Shown here piece after piece: positions 10,497 to 19,355 of a stretch of 64,000 nt of DNA. This DNA comes from Pseudomonadota bacterium (GTDB taxonomy: Bacteria; Pseudomonadota; Gammaproteobacteria; Burkholderiales; Rhodocyclaceae). The position numbers and the translations under genes are program-made. Numbering within the stretch: position 1 is the first letter of the stretch; every line of letters begins with the position of its first letter. The notes below the pieces were generated by a model. It was not told the origin of the DNA. It did not search any database and worked only from the letters and a program-made list of their open reading frames with translations. The stretch spans positions 1 through 64,000 of the forward strand of contig JAFEFC010000036.1 of the NCBI GenBank assembly GCA_018240785.1, read 5' to 3'.

Positions 10497-11234
10497 ATGC
10501 AGAGCAAGGCCGCCAGCCGGCGTGGTCGCGGAGAACCGCCAGTCCGGCAGGCCGAGGAGGCCGCCGCCACCGTCTCCGACCAGGAGATCTACGACCGCAT
10601 CGTCACCTCGATCATGGAACATCGGCTCCCGCCCGGCACCAAGCTCGGCGAGGACAAGCTGGCCCGGATCTTCGGCGCCAGCCGGGCGCGCGTGCGCCAG
10701 GTGCTGGCGCGGCTGGCGCTCGAACGCATCGTCGTGCTGCAGCCCAACCGCGGCGCCTTCGTCGCCGAGCCGACCGTCGAGCAGGCGCGCGAAGTGTTCG
10801 AGGTGCGGCAGCCGCTGGAGGCTCTCGTCGTTCGCCGCATCATCGCGCGCCGCGATCCGGGCCTGATCGCCCGCCTGCGTGCCCATGTCGCGGCGGAGGA
10901 GGCGGCGCGGGAGGCGCGCGACCGGCGCGCCATCATCCGCCTGTCGGGCGAATACCACGTGCTGCTCGCCGAACTCTCGGGCAGTTCCCTGGCGGCGGGG
11001 CTGATGCGAGAGCTGGCCTCGCTGACCTGCCTGATCATCTTCCTCTATGACGCCCCGGCGGTTCCCGCCTGCCGCGACGAGGAGCACGCCGAGATCACGC
11101 AGGCGCTTGCGGACGGCGACGAGGCGGCGGCGATCCGGCTCATGGCCGAGCACCTCGACCATGTCGAAGCCTGCCTGGACCTGAGCCGCGGCGCCGCGCA
11201 GGAGCTCGATCTCGACGCCGCGCTCGCTGGTTGA
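10497..11234 (+). CDS. GntR/FadR-family regulator 1
   Basis: 245 aa. A winged helix (about residues 28-95, with LGEDKLARIFGASRARVRQVL as recognition region) is followed by an all-helical FCD effector domain. His residues in GEYHVLLAEL, DEEHAEI and AEHLDHVE fit the metal and ligand site of that domain. It is transcribed away from the hydantoinase-type gene and tail to tail, 12 bp apart, with a clear paralogue. The first ATG is used; a disordered Arg-rich tail precedes the DNA-binding domain. Confidence 0.9.
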   Translation: MQSKAASRRGRGEPPVRQAEEAAATVSDQEIYDRIVTSIMEHRLPPGTKLGEDKLARIFGASRARVRQVLARLALERIVVLQPNRGAFVAEPTVEQAREVFEVRQPLEALVVRRIIARRDPGLIARLRAHVAAEEAAREARDRRAIIRLSGEYHVLLAELSGSSLAAGLMRELASLTCLIIFLYDAPAVPACRDEEHAEITQALADGDEAAAIRLMAEHLDHVEACLDLSRGAAQELDLDAALAG

Positions 11235-11246
11235 GGGGTCTCCCGC

Positions 11247-12017
11247 TCAGGAGAAGATCCGTTCCAGGTCGTCGTCGTCCTGTGCCGTCAGGCTGATGTC
11301 GAGCGACTGCTCGACGTGGTCCAGGTGATGCAGCATCAGGCCGGCTGCGCGCTCGCCGTCGCGGCACGTGAACGCGTCCAGCAACTGGTGATGTTCGTCG
11401 TCCGGACAGGCGCGACCGCCCGGCGAGTCGTACAGGAAGATGATCAGGCAGGTGAGCAGGGTCAGTTCGCGCATCTGCCGCGCCAGGATGGCGTTGCCGG
11501 CCATTTCCGCGATCTCCAGATGAAACTCCCCCGACAGCTTGATGACGGTCTGCCGGTCCCGCGCCGCGCGCGCCCTTTCCTCCGCCGCCACCAGTTGGCG
11601 CAGGCGTGACAACTGCGCCGGCGCGACCGTCTGCGCCAGCTTGCGCGCCAGCGCGGGCTCGATCAGGCGCCGCGCCTCGAACACTTCGCGCGCTTCGTCG
11701 ACGGTCGGCTCGGCGACGAAGGCGCCGCGGTTGGGCACCAGGGTGACCACCATCTCGTGCGAAAGGCGCGTCAGCACCTGGCGAATCATCGCCCGGCTGG
11801 CGCCGAACACCGAAGCGAGGCGTTCCTCCACGAGCTTGCGGCCGGGGGCGAGGCGGTGCTCGATGATGGCGCCGAGGATGCGGCGGTAGATCGCTTCCGC
11901 GTCGGCGCCGGCCGCGCTGCGTGTGCGGCGGCCGGCGGAAAGACGCAGCACCCTGCCTTCCTGCGCGGGTGGCGCGTCCTCGTCCGCAAGGCGTCGGGTT
12001 GATTGCAGTGTCTTCAT
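11247..12017 (-). CDS. GntR/FadR-family regulator 2
   Basis: 256 aa paralogue of the convergent neighbour, with the same order of winged helix and FCD domain and long identical blocks such as PNRGAFVAEPTV, REVFEARR and LTCLIIFLYD. It starts opposite the MFS-transporter operon. Because both regulators keep nearly the same recognition region (FGASRA.IRQVL) and both promoters have the same 12-bp palindrome, they probably bind the same operators while sensing different or sequential pathway compounds. The pair most likely arose by inverted duplication. Confidence 0.9.
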   Translation of the reverse strand: MKTLQSTRRLADEDAPPAQEGRVLRLSAGRRTRSAAGADAEAIYRRILGAIIEHRLAPGRKLVEERLASVFGASRAMIRQVLTRLSHEMVVTLVPNRGAFVAEPTVDEAREVFEARRLIEPALARKLAQTVAPAQLSRLRQLVAAEERARAARDRQTVIKLSGEFHLEIAEMAGNAILARQMRELTLLTCLIIFLYDSPGGRACPDDEHHQLLDAFTCRDGERAAGLMLHHLDHVEQSLDISLTAQDDDDLERIFS

Positions 12018-12063
12018 GCTTCACCTGTCTTGAGTCGAATAATGTTGGCGAAATATAAACTTT

Positions 12064-12075
12064 ATTGTCGACAAT
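12064..12075. promoter_or_regulatory. GntR-type operator, copy 2
   Basis: ATTGTCGACAAT, identical to the copy at 10271-10282. It ends 3 bp before the -35 box of the MFS operon promoter and lies in the leader/promoter of GntR-2, so it can serve both directions. Confidence 0.65.
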
Positions 12076-12078
12076 TTG

Positions 12079-12108
12079 TTGACTGAATGTCGGCGATGAA
12101 TCTATAGT
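12079..12108 (+). promoter_or_regulatory. Promoter of the MFS-racemase-hydrolase operon
   Basis: TTGACT (12079-12084), 18-bp spacer, TATAGT (12103-12108): a good sigma70 match with the operator just upstream. Confidence 0.5.
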
Positions 12109-12325
12109 CCATCGCACGACGACACAGAGGCAATGGTGTCCCGCAACCCACCGGTTGCAGGTTCGCCGGCCGGTCGTCCGAAGCAGACAAGAAAGGCGTG
12201 CGGCCGCGATCCGGACCCGCAGCGCCGGCAGCCAGCAACAAGCCGTCCTGAGAAATGGCGCAGATGCGGTGTCGTGCCGCTGCGCAACCGAAGGATTCGA
12301 TCAAGCTGTGGATAGGAGACAAGAC

Positions 12326-13636
12326 ATGAAAACTGAAATCGCCCTCGACCGGGCGGCAGCAGTCCCGGAGACGCAGACGAAGGTTCGCTGGCGGATCTTC
12401 CTGATGATGCTGTTCCTCATCTCGATCAACTACATCGACCGGGCTTCGCTGTCGGTCGCGATGCCGATGATCGCCGCCGAATTCGACATCGGGCCTGCCG
12501 CGCAGGGCCTGCTGCTGAGTTCCTTCTTCTGGACCTATGCCTTCATGCAGATTCCGGGCGGCATGCTGGCCGACAAGTTCGGCCCGCGCCACGTGATTGC
12601 CGGGGCGACGCTGGGCTGGGGGTTCTTTCAGGCGGTGGCAGGCTTCTGCACCGGCTGGGTGCCGCTGCTGCTGACCCGGCTGGGGCTGGGCGCGGCCGAA
12701 GCGCCGATCTACCCGGCGGGCGGCAAGCTCAATGCGATCTGGATGACGCAGAACGAGCGCGGCCGCGGTGCCACCCTGCTCGATGGCGGCGCGCCGCTGG
12801 GTGCGGCACTGGGCGCGATGCTGATCTCGGCCCTGATCGCCTTCTTGGGTTCGTGGCGCTTGGCCTTCATCATCGCCGGCGCGGGCACCGTGCTCGCCGG
12901 CTTCTGGGCATGGTCCTACATCCGCAACCATCCGCGCGAGCATCCTGGCGTCAATGATGCGGAAGCCGAGTACATCGAAGCCTCGCACGAGGCCGAGCAG
13001 GCCGCCGCGCCAGCGGTGACCAGCGGCCGGGTGATGGACTTCTTCCGCTATCGCTCGGTGTGGGGCATGTTCTTCGGCTGGATGTGCTTCAACGCACTGT
13101 TCTACGGCCTGCTGACCTGGATGCCCAACTACCTGTCCAAGCAGCATGGCTTCGACATCAAGCAGATGGGCGGCGCGGTGTTCATCATGTTCTTCTCGGG
13201 CTTCGTCGGCGAACTGTTCGGCGGCTGGCTCGCCGACAAGTGGAAGGCGACCGGCGCCTCGCAAGGCAAGGTGCTGCGCACGCTGTTCGGCATCGCCTCG
13301 GTCATCGCCACGGTGTCGATCTACAGTGTCTCCAGGATCACCGACCCCGTGGTCGTGGTGGTGATGCTGTCGGTGACGCTCTTCTTCCTGCGCTGGTGCG
13401 GCCTGTTCTGGTGTGTTCCGTCCATCCTCGGCACGCGTGCCAAGGTGGGTTTCCTCGGCGGGGTGATGAACCTCGGCGGCAACTGCGCAGGCATCGGCGT
13501 GCCCATTCTCGTCGGCCTCATCGTCCAGGCGACCGGCTCGTACTACATGGCGCTGATGCTGTTCGCTGCTGCGGGTGCCGGCCTGTTCATCTGCTCCACG
13601 ATGTTGATCGACTACGACAGGAAGCTGCCGGTCTGA
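12326..13636 (+). CDS. MFS transporter, anion:cation symporter type
   Basis: 436 aa with about 12 TM helices. The loop sequence NYIDRASLSVAMP in TM1 and the DKFGPR motif between TM2 and TM3 are typical of the ACS family (hexuronate, phthalate and related organic anions). ATG 12326 is chosen, with TAGGAGA about 6 nt upstream. As the first gene of the operon it probably imports the substrate broken down by the enzymes that follow, presumably a negatively charged small molecule. Confidence 0.9.
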   Translation: MKTEIALDRAAAVPETQTKVRWRIFLMMLFLISINYIDRASLSVAMPMIAAEFDIGPAAQGLLLSSFFWTYAFMQIPGGMLADKFGPRHVIAGATLGWGFFQAVAGFCTGWVPLLLTRLGLGAAEAPIYPAGGKLNAIWMTQNERGRGATLLDGGAPLGAALGAMLISALIAFLGSWRLAFIIAGAGTVLAGFWAWSYIRNHPREHPGVNDAEAEYIEASHEAEQAAAPAVTSGRVMDFFRYRSVWGMFFGWMCFNALFYGLLTWMPNYLSKQHGFDIKQMGGAVFIMFFSGFVGELFGGWLADKWKATGASQGKVLRTLFGIASVIATVSIYSVSRITDPVVVVVMLSVTLFFLRWCGLFWCVPSILGTRAKVGFLGGVMNLGGNCAGIGVPILVGLIVQATGSYYMALMLFAAAGAGLFICSTMLIDYDRKLPV

Positions 13637-13729
13637 TCCTCCGGCGGACTCCGCGGCGCCGGCCGCCGCCGAGTCCGCACCCTTACCGGCTGCGCAGCCA
13701 CTGCAAGGCCATTGCATGAGGTCAATTCC

Positions 13730-14458
13730 ATGAGCAAGCGCATCAGACTGGGCGTGCTGACGCCGTCCTCCAACACGTCCCTCGAGCCGCTCACCAGCGC
13801 CATCGTCGCCGGTGTCCCGGGCGTCTCGGCTCACTTCTCCCGCTTCACCGTCACCGAGATCTCGCTCAAGGACCAGGCGCTCGGGCAATTCGACGACAGC
13901 AAGATCATCGAGGCCGCGAAGCTGCTGGCCGACGCCAAGGTCGATTCGATCGGCTGGAGCGGCACCTCGTCGGGTTGGCTCGGCTTCGAGCGCGACGTCC
14001 AGCTTTGCCGCCGCATCACCGAGGCCACCGGCATCCCGGCGACCACCTCGGTGCTGGCGCTGAACGAGATCCTCGCCAAGAGCGGCGCACGCACGCTCGG
14101 TCTGGCCACGCCCTACGTGCCCGATGTGCAGGCGCGCATCGTCGCCAACTACGCGGCCGCCGGCGTGCAGGTCGTCGGCGAGCGGCATCTGGGCATTTCG
14201 GTCAACTTCGACTTCGCCGAAGTCACCGAGGACACGCTGCGTGCGATGGTGCGCGAGATCGCCGTTTCGCGGCCGGAGGCCATCACCACGTTCTGCACCA
14301 ACCTGCGCGCGGCGCAACTGGCGACCGAACTCGAGCGCGAGACCGGCATCCCCTTCTACGACACGGTGTCCACCGTCGTGTGGAAACAGTTGCGCATGGC
14401 CGGCGTCGATACGCGGCAGGTCACGGGCTGGGGACGACTGTTCCAGGAAGTCGAATGA
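13730..14458 (+). CDS. Arylmalonate decarboxylase/maleate isomerase-like enzyme
   Basis: 242 aa, Asp/Glu racemase fold. Isomerases and racemases of this fold need two Cys, one per half. Here the first site reads GWSGTSSG with Gly78 where the Cys would be, while the second Cys is kept (TTFCTNLR, Cys189). That Gly/Cys pair is the arrangement of Bordetella arylmalonate decarboxylase (Gly74/Cys188), and the following segment (GIPATTSVLALNE, LGLATPYVPDV) also resembles it. A decarboxylase or an unusual isomerase is therefore more likely than a racemase. It lies downstream of the MFS gene and 19 bp before another member of the superfamily. Confidence 0.8.
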   Translation: MSKRIRLGVLTPSSNTSLEPLTSAIVAGVPGVSAHFSRFTVTEISLKDQALGQFDDSKIIEAAKLLADAKVDSIGWSGTSSGWLGFERDVQLCRRITEATGIPATTSVLALNEILAKSGARTLGLATPYVPDVQARIVANYAAAGVQVVGERHLGISVNFDFAEVTEDTLRAMVREIAVSRPEAITTFCTNLRAAQLATELERETGIPFYDTVSTVVWKQLRMAGVDTRQVTGWGRLFQEVE

Positions 14459-14477
14459 GCAAGAGGGTGGATAGACC

Positions 14478-15221
14478 ATGAAGATCCTGCTGCTGAATCC
14501 GAACACTTCACAAAGCGTCACCGACCGCATCGCCGGCGCGGCACGCGGTGTCGCAGGCGAAGGCACCGAACTGGTCGCGGCCACCGCGCCGCGCGGCGTG
14601 CCCTATATCGCCACGCGCGCCGAGGCGGTGATCGGCGGCGCGGTGGCGCTGGAAATGCTGGCCGAGATGCATTCCGGCGTCGATGCGGCAATCATCGCCG
14701 CCTTCGGCGACCCCGGCCTCGGCGGCGCGCGCGAGCTGTTCCCCATTCCGGTCATCGGCCTCGCCGAGGCGGGAATGCTGACCGCCTGCATGCTCGGCAA
14801 GCGCTTCGCCATCGTCACGTTTTCGCAGTCGCTCGAGCCGTGGTATCACGAATGCGTGGCCTGGCACGGGCTGCGCGAACGCTGCGCCGGCGTGCGTGCG
14901 CTGGGCGGCAGCTTCCGTTCGATCTCGGACGTGCAGGACGAGAAGGAGGCGCTGCTGGTCGACCTTGCGCAGCAGGCCGTGAGCGAGGATGGCGCCGACG
15001 TCGTCGTGCTCGCCGGCGCGCCGCTCGCTGGCCTGGCGCGGCGGGTGCGCGAGCGCATCCCGGTGCCGGTGGTCGATTGCGTCGAGGCGGCGGTCAAGCA
15101 GGCCGAGACGCTGGTCGCGCTGAAACCACGGAAGGCGGAGCAGGGCACCTACGCGCGCCCGGCCGCCAAGCCCTGCGCAGGCGTGGCTGAACCGCTCGCC
15201 AGGTGGATCGCCCATGAATGA
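14478..15221 (+). CDS. Hydantoin-racemase-family protein lacking both Cys
   Basis: 247 aa, Dcg1/HyuA-type member of the Asp/Glu racemase superfamily (MKILLLNPNTSQSVT, AFGDPGLGGAREL). True hydantoin and allantoin racemases carry Cys in IACF.DPGL and in GCAGMA. Here the first is Ala75 (IIAAFGDPGL) and the second block reads LAGAPLAGLA with no Cys. It cannot use the two-base Cys mechanism as it stands, so either the chemistry differs or the substrate is handled otherwise. The ATG at 14478 is used, 19 bp after the previous stop. Confidence 0.8.
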   Translation: MKILLLNPNTSQSVTDRIAGAARGVAGEGTELVAATAPRGVPYIATRAEAVIGGAVALEMLAEMHSGVDAAIIAAFGDPGLGGARELFPIPVIGLAEAGMLTACMLGKRFAIVTFSQSLEPWYHECVAWHGLRERCAGVRALGGSFRSISDVQDEKEALLVDLAQQAVSEDGADVVVLAGAPLAGLARRVRERIPVPVVDCVEAAVKQAETLVALKPRKAEQGTYARPAAKPCAGVAEPLARWIAHE

Positions 15222-15263
15222 GGCCGTGCATGTCGTGACGGCTCGCGTTGCGGAGGCCTGCGC

Positions 15264-16106
15264 ATGAAGCTCGTGCGTTTTGGTGAAGCCGGCTGCGAGC
15301 GCCCGGGGCTCCTCGATGCCGGTGGCGTCGTGCGCGACCTGTCTTCGGTGCTGCCCGAACTGGATGGAGCCGCGCTGGCGCCGGCGAGCCTCGCCCGGCT
15401 GCGTGCGCTCGATCCGGCGGCGCTGCCGGCGGTCGCGGCGGGAACTCGCCTGGGGCCGCCCCTGGCGCGTGTCGGCAAGATCGTCGCCATCGGACTCAAC
15501 TACGCGGACCATGCGCGCGAGGCCGGCCAGGACGTTCCCGCCGAACCGACGGTGTTCATGAAGTCGGCTTCCGCCATCAGCGGCCCGTGCGATCCCATCG
15601 TCCTGCCGCCCGGATCGGCGAAGACCGACTGGGAAATCGAGCTGGCGGTGGTGATCGGCAGCGCGGCGCGGCGCGTCCCCGAGGCGCAGGCGCTCGAGCA
15701 TGTGGCGGGCTACTGCATCGGCCTCGACATTTCCGAACGCTACTGGCAACTGGAGCGCGGCGGGCAATGGACGAAGGGCAAGAGCTTCGACAGCTTCGCA
15801 CCCATCGGGCCGTGGCTGCTGACCGCCGACGAAGTGCCGGCGCCGCAGGGACTGCCGATGGCGCTGTCGGTGAACGGCGAGCGCATGCAGCACGGCAGCA
15901 CGGCCGACATGGTGTGCGGCGTGGCGCGGCTGGTCAGCTACGTGAGCAGCTTCATGAGCCTGTTGCCGGGCGACCTGATCTTCACCGGCACGCCGGCTGG
16001 CGTCGGCCTGGGCATGACGCCGCCGCGCTACCTGCGCGCGGGGGATCGCGTCGAGGCGTCGATCGCCGGTCTCGGTGCGCAGCGCCATGAAGTGATCGCT
16101 GCTTGA
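15264..16106 (+). CDS. FAH-family hydrolase (fumarylpyruvate hydrolase-like)
   Basis: 280 aa. The fumarylacetoacetase C-terminal fold is clear: VAIGLNYADHAREAG, the acidic metal ligands in DWEIELAVVIG, then KGKSFDSFAPIGPW and the end motif GDLIFTGTPAGVG. Members cleave C-C bonds in diketo acids or decarboxylate or isomerise related compounds. It is the last gene of the catabolic operon and probably handles the linear product of the earlier steps. A stem-loop follows the stop. Confidence 0.9.
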   Translation: MKLVRFGEAGCERPGLLDAGGVVRDLSSVLPELDGAALAPASLARLRALDPAALPAVAAGTRLGPPLARVGKIVAIGLNYADHAREAGQDVPAEPTVFMKSASAISGPCDPIVLPPGSAKTDWEIELAVVIGSAARRVPEAQALEHVAGYCIGLDISERYWQLERGGQWTKGKSFDSFAPIGPWLLTADEVPAPQGLPMALSVNGERMQHGSTADMVCGVARLVSYVSSFMSLLPGDLIFTGTPAGVGLGMTPPRYLRAGDRVEASIAGLGAQRHEVIAA

Positions 16107-16112
16107 CCTCCG

Positions 16113-16136
16113 GGGCCGCGGCGCAGCTCGCGGCCC
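16113..16136 (+). terminator. Hairpin after the catabolic operon
   Basis: An 8-bp perfect GC stem (GGGCCGCG at 16113-16120, CGCGGCCC at 16129-16136) 7 bp past the FAH stop. There is no U-run, so it may slow rather than end transcription. Confidence 0.35.
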
Positions 16137-16209
16137 GCTTCGATCGCGAAGCGGTGCCGGCCGCGGCGGCCTTCGCGGGTACCGCGCGGGGGATAATGCG
16201 GGGTTGTGA

Positions 16210-16770
16210 ATGTCACGCCTCCGCCTGGGGATCGCCGCCATGCGCCCGAAACCACCGCCCGACTATCTTGCGGGCTATTCCCCCGCGCTGCGCCAGCAGG
16301 TGCAGGACCTCATCGAGCAGGGCCGCTTCGCCGAGGTGCTGCGCCGCCGCTACCCGCGCCCGCACGCGGTGCGCAGCGACGCCGCCCTGTATGACTATGT
16401 GCAGGCGCTCAAGGCCACCCATTTGCGCAATGCCGCGCCGATCAGCAAGGTCTGCTACGACAGCAGGATTCATGTCATCCGCAACGCGCTCGGCACCCAC
16501 ACCACGATCTCGCGGGTACAGGGCGCGAAGCTGACGGCCAAGCGCGAGATCCACATCGCCACCGTGTTTCGCGACGTGCCGGAAGAATTCCTGCGCATGA
16601 TCGTCGTGCACGAACTCGCCCACCTGCGCGAGCGCGACCACGACAAGGCCTTCTACCAGTTGTGCCTGCACATGGAGCCGCACTACCACCAGTACGAGTT
16701 CGACCTGCGTGCCTACCTGACCTGGCGCGAAACGACGTCGGCAGGACTGTGGCCAGCCCTGCCGCGCTAG
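16210..16770 (+). CDS. YgjP/DUF45-type zinc metallohydrolase
   Basis: 186 aa with a zincin motif HELAHLRERDHDKAFY (HExxH plus a downstream His), as in the YgjP/WLM-like family. A conserved core SRIHVIRNALGTHTTISRV precedes it. Presumably a cytoplasmic metallopeptidase; the target is not known. ATG 16210 is given, but ATG 16240 (MRPKPPPDYL) is equally plausible, and neither has a strong ribosome site. The gene stands alone between two transcription units. Confidence 0.8.
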   Translation: MSRLRLGIAAMRPKPPPDYLAGYSPALRQQVQDLIEQGRFAEVLRRRYPRPHAVRSDAALYDYVQALKATHLRNAAPISKVCYDSRIHVIRNALGTHTTISRVQGAKLTAKREIHIATVFRDVPEEFLRMIVVHELAHLRERDHDKAFYQLCLHMEPHYHQYEFDLRAYLTWRETTSAGLWPALPR

Positions 16771-16927
16771 GTACCGACCTCGCCGCTCGCACGTCGCTCA
16801 GGGATACAACCCGCGCTCCCTCCGTGCGTGCCGCCCGCGTGCGGGCGTTGCCCCGCCGCGCGTCCCCGCTCCCGGGATCTTCATTCCAGCCGCACAAGAA
16901 GCATCTGCCGCCAGGCGCAACAACAAA

Positions 16928-16949
16928 AAGCCCAGGCAGGCCTGGGCTT
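16928..16949 (-). terminator. Terminator of the sdaA-sstT-kbl-tdh operon
   Basis: A 9-bp stem AAGCCCAGG/CCTGGGCTT with a 4-nt loop, with the A-tract at 16925-16929 giving a U-run for leftward transcription. It lies 25 bp past the tdh stop. Confidence 0.8.
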
Positions 16950-16974
16950 GTTGCGCATGGGCTCATCGCAAGGG

Positions 16975-18012
16975 TCAGGCCGCCAGACTTTCCCAGTCCA
17001 GGATGACCTTGCCGCTGTTGCCGGAGAGCATGGTTTCGAACCCGGTCTTGAAGTCCTGGACCGGGTAGTGGTGCGTGATGATCGGGCTCAGGTCCAGCCC
17101 GCTCTGCAGCATCGCGACCATCTTGTACCAGGTCTCGAACATCTCGCGGCCGTAGATTCCCTTGATCTCCAGGCCCTTGAAGATGACCTGGTTCCAGTCG
17201 ATCGCCGTGTTGGAGGGCGGAATGCCCAGCAGCGCGATCTTGCCGCCGTGGTTCATGTGCTCGAGCATCGAGGTGAACGCGGACGGCACGCCGGACATCT
17301 CCAGCCCGACGTCGAAGCCTTCGACCATGTGCAGCTCTTCCTTCACGTCGGCGAGGTTCTCGCGGCTCACATTCACGGCACGCGTGGCGCCCATCTTGCG
17401 TGCAAGCTCCAGGCGGTGGTCGTTCACGTCGGTGATGACGACATGGCGCGCGCCGACGTGGCGCGCGATCGCCACCGCCATGATGCCGATGGGACCTGCG
17501 CCGGTGATGAGCACGTCCTCGCCGACCAGGTTGAACGACAGCGCGGTGTGGGTGGCGTTGCCGAAGGGGTCGAAGATCGCCGCCAGGTCGTCGGAGATGT
17601 CATCCGGGATCTTGAAGGCGTTGACCGCCGGGATCGCCAGGTACTCGGCGAACGCGCCCGCGCGGTTGACGCCCACGCCGACCGTGTTGCGGCACAGGTG
17701 GCGGCGGCCGGCACGGCAGTTGCGGCAGAAACCGCAGGTGATGTGCCCTTCGCCCGACACGCGGTCACCGATCTTGAAGCCGCGGACCTCCTGGCCCATG
17801 TCGGCGATCACGCCCACGTATTCGTGGCCGACGTGCATGGGGACGGGAATGGTCTTCTGTGCCCACTCGTCCCACTTCCAGATGTGGATGTCCGTGCCGC
17901 AGATCGCCGTCTTCTTGATCTTGATGAGGACATCGTTGTGTCCGACTTCCGGTTTTTTCACGCTGGTCAGCGTGAGCCCCACCGACGGGGTCAATTTAGC
18001 CAAGGCTTTCAT
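16975..18012 (-). CDS. tdh: L-threonine 3-dehydrogenase
   Basis: 345 aa, medium-chain zinc dehydrogenase. Oxidises L-threonine to 2-amino-3-oxobutyrate with NAD. Catalytic zinc residues are in [10 protein letters not shown] and HVGHEYVG; the structural zinc Cys are in [15 protein letters not shown]; the nucleotide-binding turn is GAGPIG. It is the last gene of a four-gene operon and follows kbl by 33 bp; the two enzymes together split threonine into glycine and acetyl-CoA. Confidence 0.97.
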   Translation of the reverse strand: MKALAKLTPSVGLTLTSVKKPEVGHNDVLIKIKKTAICGTDIHIWKWDEWAQKTIPVPMHVGHEYVGVIADMGQEVRGFKIGDRVSGEGHITCGFCRNCRAGRRHLCRNTVGVGVNRAGAFAEYLAIPAVNAFKIPDDISDDLAAIFDPFGNATHTALSFNLVGEDVLITGAGPIGIMAVAIARHVGARHVVITDVNDHRLELARKMGATRAVNVSRENLADVKEELHMVEGFDVGLEMSGVPSAFTSMLEHMNHGGKIALLGIPPSNTAIDWNQVIFKGLEIKGIYGREMFETWYKMVAMLQSGLDLSPIITHHYPVQDFKTGFETMLSGNSGKVILDWESLAA

Positions 18013-18045
18013 GGGGTTCCTCTCAATCGATATCAGTGCTCGCGC

Positions 18046-19305
18046 TCACGCAATCGCGCCGAGTGCCTTGCCCACCTTGGCGAAGGCCGCCACGGCACGG
18101 TCGATCTGCTCGGTGGTGTGCGCGGCGCTCATCTGCGTGCGGATGCGCGCCTTGCCCTTGGGCACGACCGGGAAGGAGAAGCCGATGACATAGATGCCTT
18201 CCTTGAGCAGCTCTTCGGCCATGCGACCGGCCAGTTGCGCGTCGCCGAGCATCACCGGGATGATGGGGTGATCCTTGCCCGCCAGCGTGAAGCCGAGCCT
18301 GCTCATCTCGCGGCGGAAATACTCGCCGTTGTCGCGCACGCGCCGGCACAGCTCCAGGCCTTCGGCGCTGTCGAGCAACTCCAGCACCTTGATCGAGGCG
18401 GCGGCGATCGACGGTGCGAGCGTGTTGGAGAACAGGTAGGGCCGCGAACGCTGGCGCAGCAGCTCGATGATCTCCTTGTGACCGGAGGTGTAGCCGCCCG
18501 AGGAGCCGCCCAGCGCCTTGCCGAGCGTGCCGGTGATGATGTCCACCCGGCCTTCCACGCCGCAGTATTCCGCCGTGCCGCGGCCGTGCGTGCCGACGAA
18601 GCCGACGGCGTGGGAGTCGTCGACCATCACCAGCGCGCCGTACTTGTCCGCCAGGTCGCACACCGACTTCAGGTCGGCGATGACGCCGTCCATGGAGAAC
18701 ACGCCGTCGGTGGCGATGAGCTTGAAGCGCACGCCGGCGGCATCGGCCGCCTGCAACTGGGCCTCGAGATCGGCCATGTCGTTGTTGCGATAGCGGAAAC
18801 GCTTGGCCTTGCACAGGCGCACGCCGTCGATGATGGAGGCGTGGTTGAGCTCGTCGGAGATCACCGCGTCTTCTTCGGTGAGCAGGGTCTCGAACAGGCC
18901 GCCGTTGGCGTCGAAGCAGCTGCCGTACAGGATGGTGTCCTCGGTGCCGAGGAACCGGGAAATGCTCGCCTCGAGCTGCTTGTGCACCGACTGCGTGCCG
19001 CAGATGAAACGCACCGACGCCATGCCGAAGCCGTCCTCGGCCAGGCCTTCCTGCGCCGCCTTGACGAGACGCGGATCATTGGCGAGGCCAAGATAGTTGT
19101 TGGCGCAAAAGTTCAGCACGTCCTTGCCGGTGGCCAGGTGCACCTGCGCGCCCTGGGGGCTGTCGATGACGCGCTCGGCCTTGTAGAAGCCGTCGGCACG
19201 GATCTGATCGACGACGCCGTGCAGATGGGTAAGGAAGCGCGCGCGGGCGGGGGATTGGGGCTTGCCGCTCGTAGCGACGGCAGTTTCAAGGTTCTTGTTC
19301 ATCAC
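18046..19305 (-). CDS. kbl: 2-Amino-3-ketobutyrate CoA ligase
   Basis: 419 aa PLP enzyme of the alpha-oxoamine synthase family. Converts 2-amino-3-oxobutyrate and CoA to glycine and acetyl-CoA. The PLP lysine is Lys263 in [10 protein letters not shown], and the family signature [16 protein letters not shown] is present. It is about 20 residues longer at the N-terminus than the usual 398-aa enzyme, owing to a polar leader ([17 protein letters not shown]). It acts right before release of the unstable intermediate by Tdh. Confidence 0.97.
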   Translation of the reverse strand: MMNKNLETAVATSGKPQSPARARFLTHLHGVVDQIRADGFYKAERVIDSPQGAQVHLATGKDVLNFCANNYLGLANDPRLVKAAQEGLAEDGFGMASVRFICGTQSVHKQLEASISRFLGTEDTILYGSCFDANGGLFETLLTEEDAVISDELNHASIIDGVRLCKAKRFRYRNNDMADLEAQLQAADAAGVRFKLIATDGVFSMDGVIADLKSVCDLADKYGALVMVDDSHAVGFVGTHGRGTAEYCGVEGRVDIITGTLGKALGGSSGGYTSGHKEIIELLRQRSRPYLFSNTLAPSIAAASIKVLELLDSAEGLELCRRVRDNGEYFRREMSRLGFTLAGKDHPIIPVMLGDAQLAGRMAEELLKEGIYVIGFSFPVVPKGKARIRTQMSAAHTTEQIDRAVAAFAKVGKALGAIA

Positions 19306-19355
19306 GACTCCACTGCAATGGTTGGGGAACTGTTGGATCGCATGACCACCGGTGT

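Larger units (their letters stand above)
12018..12325. other. Divergent regulatory region, GntR-2 / MFS operon
   Basis: 308 bp. It contains the second operator (12064-12075), a plus-strand promoter (12079-12108) and then a GC-rich untranslated leader of about 210 nt before the MFS start. I see no gene in the leader. Confidence 0.6.

Noticed and set aside
12062..14584. An 840-codon minus-strand frame across the MFS and AMDase-like genes
   Set aside because: Same reason: antisense to well-supported genes, low-complexity composition, no motif.
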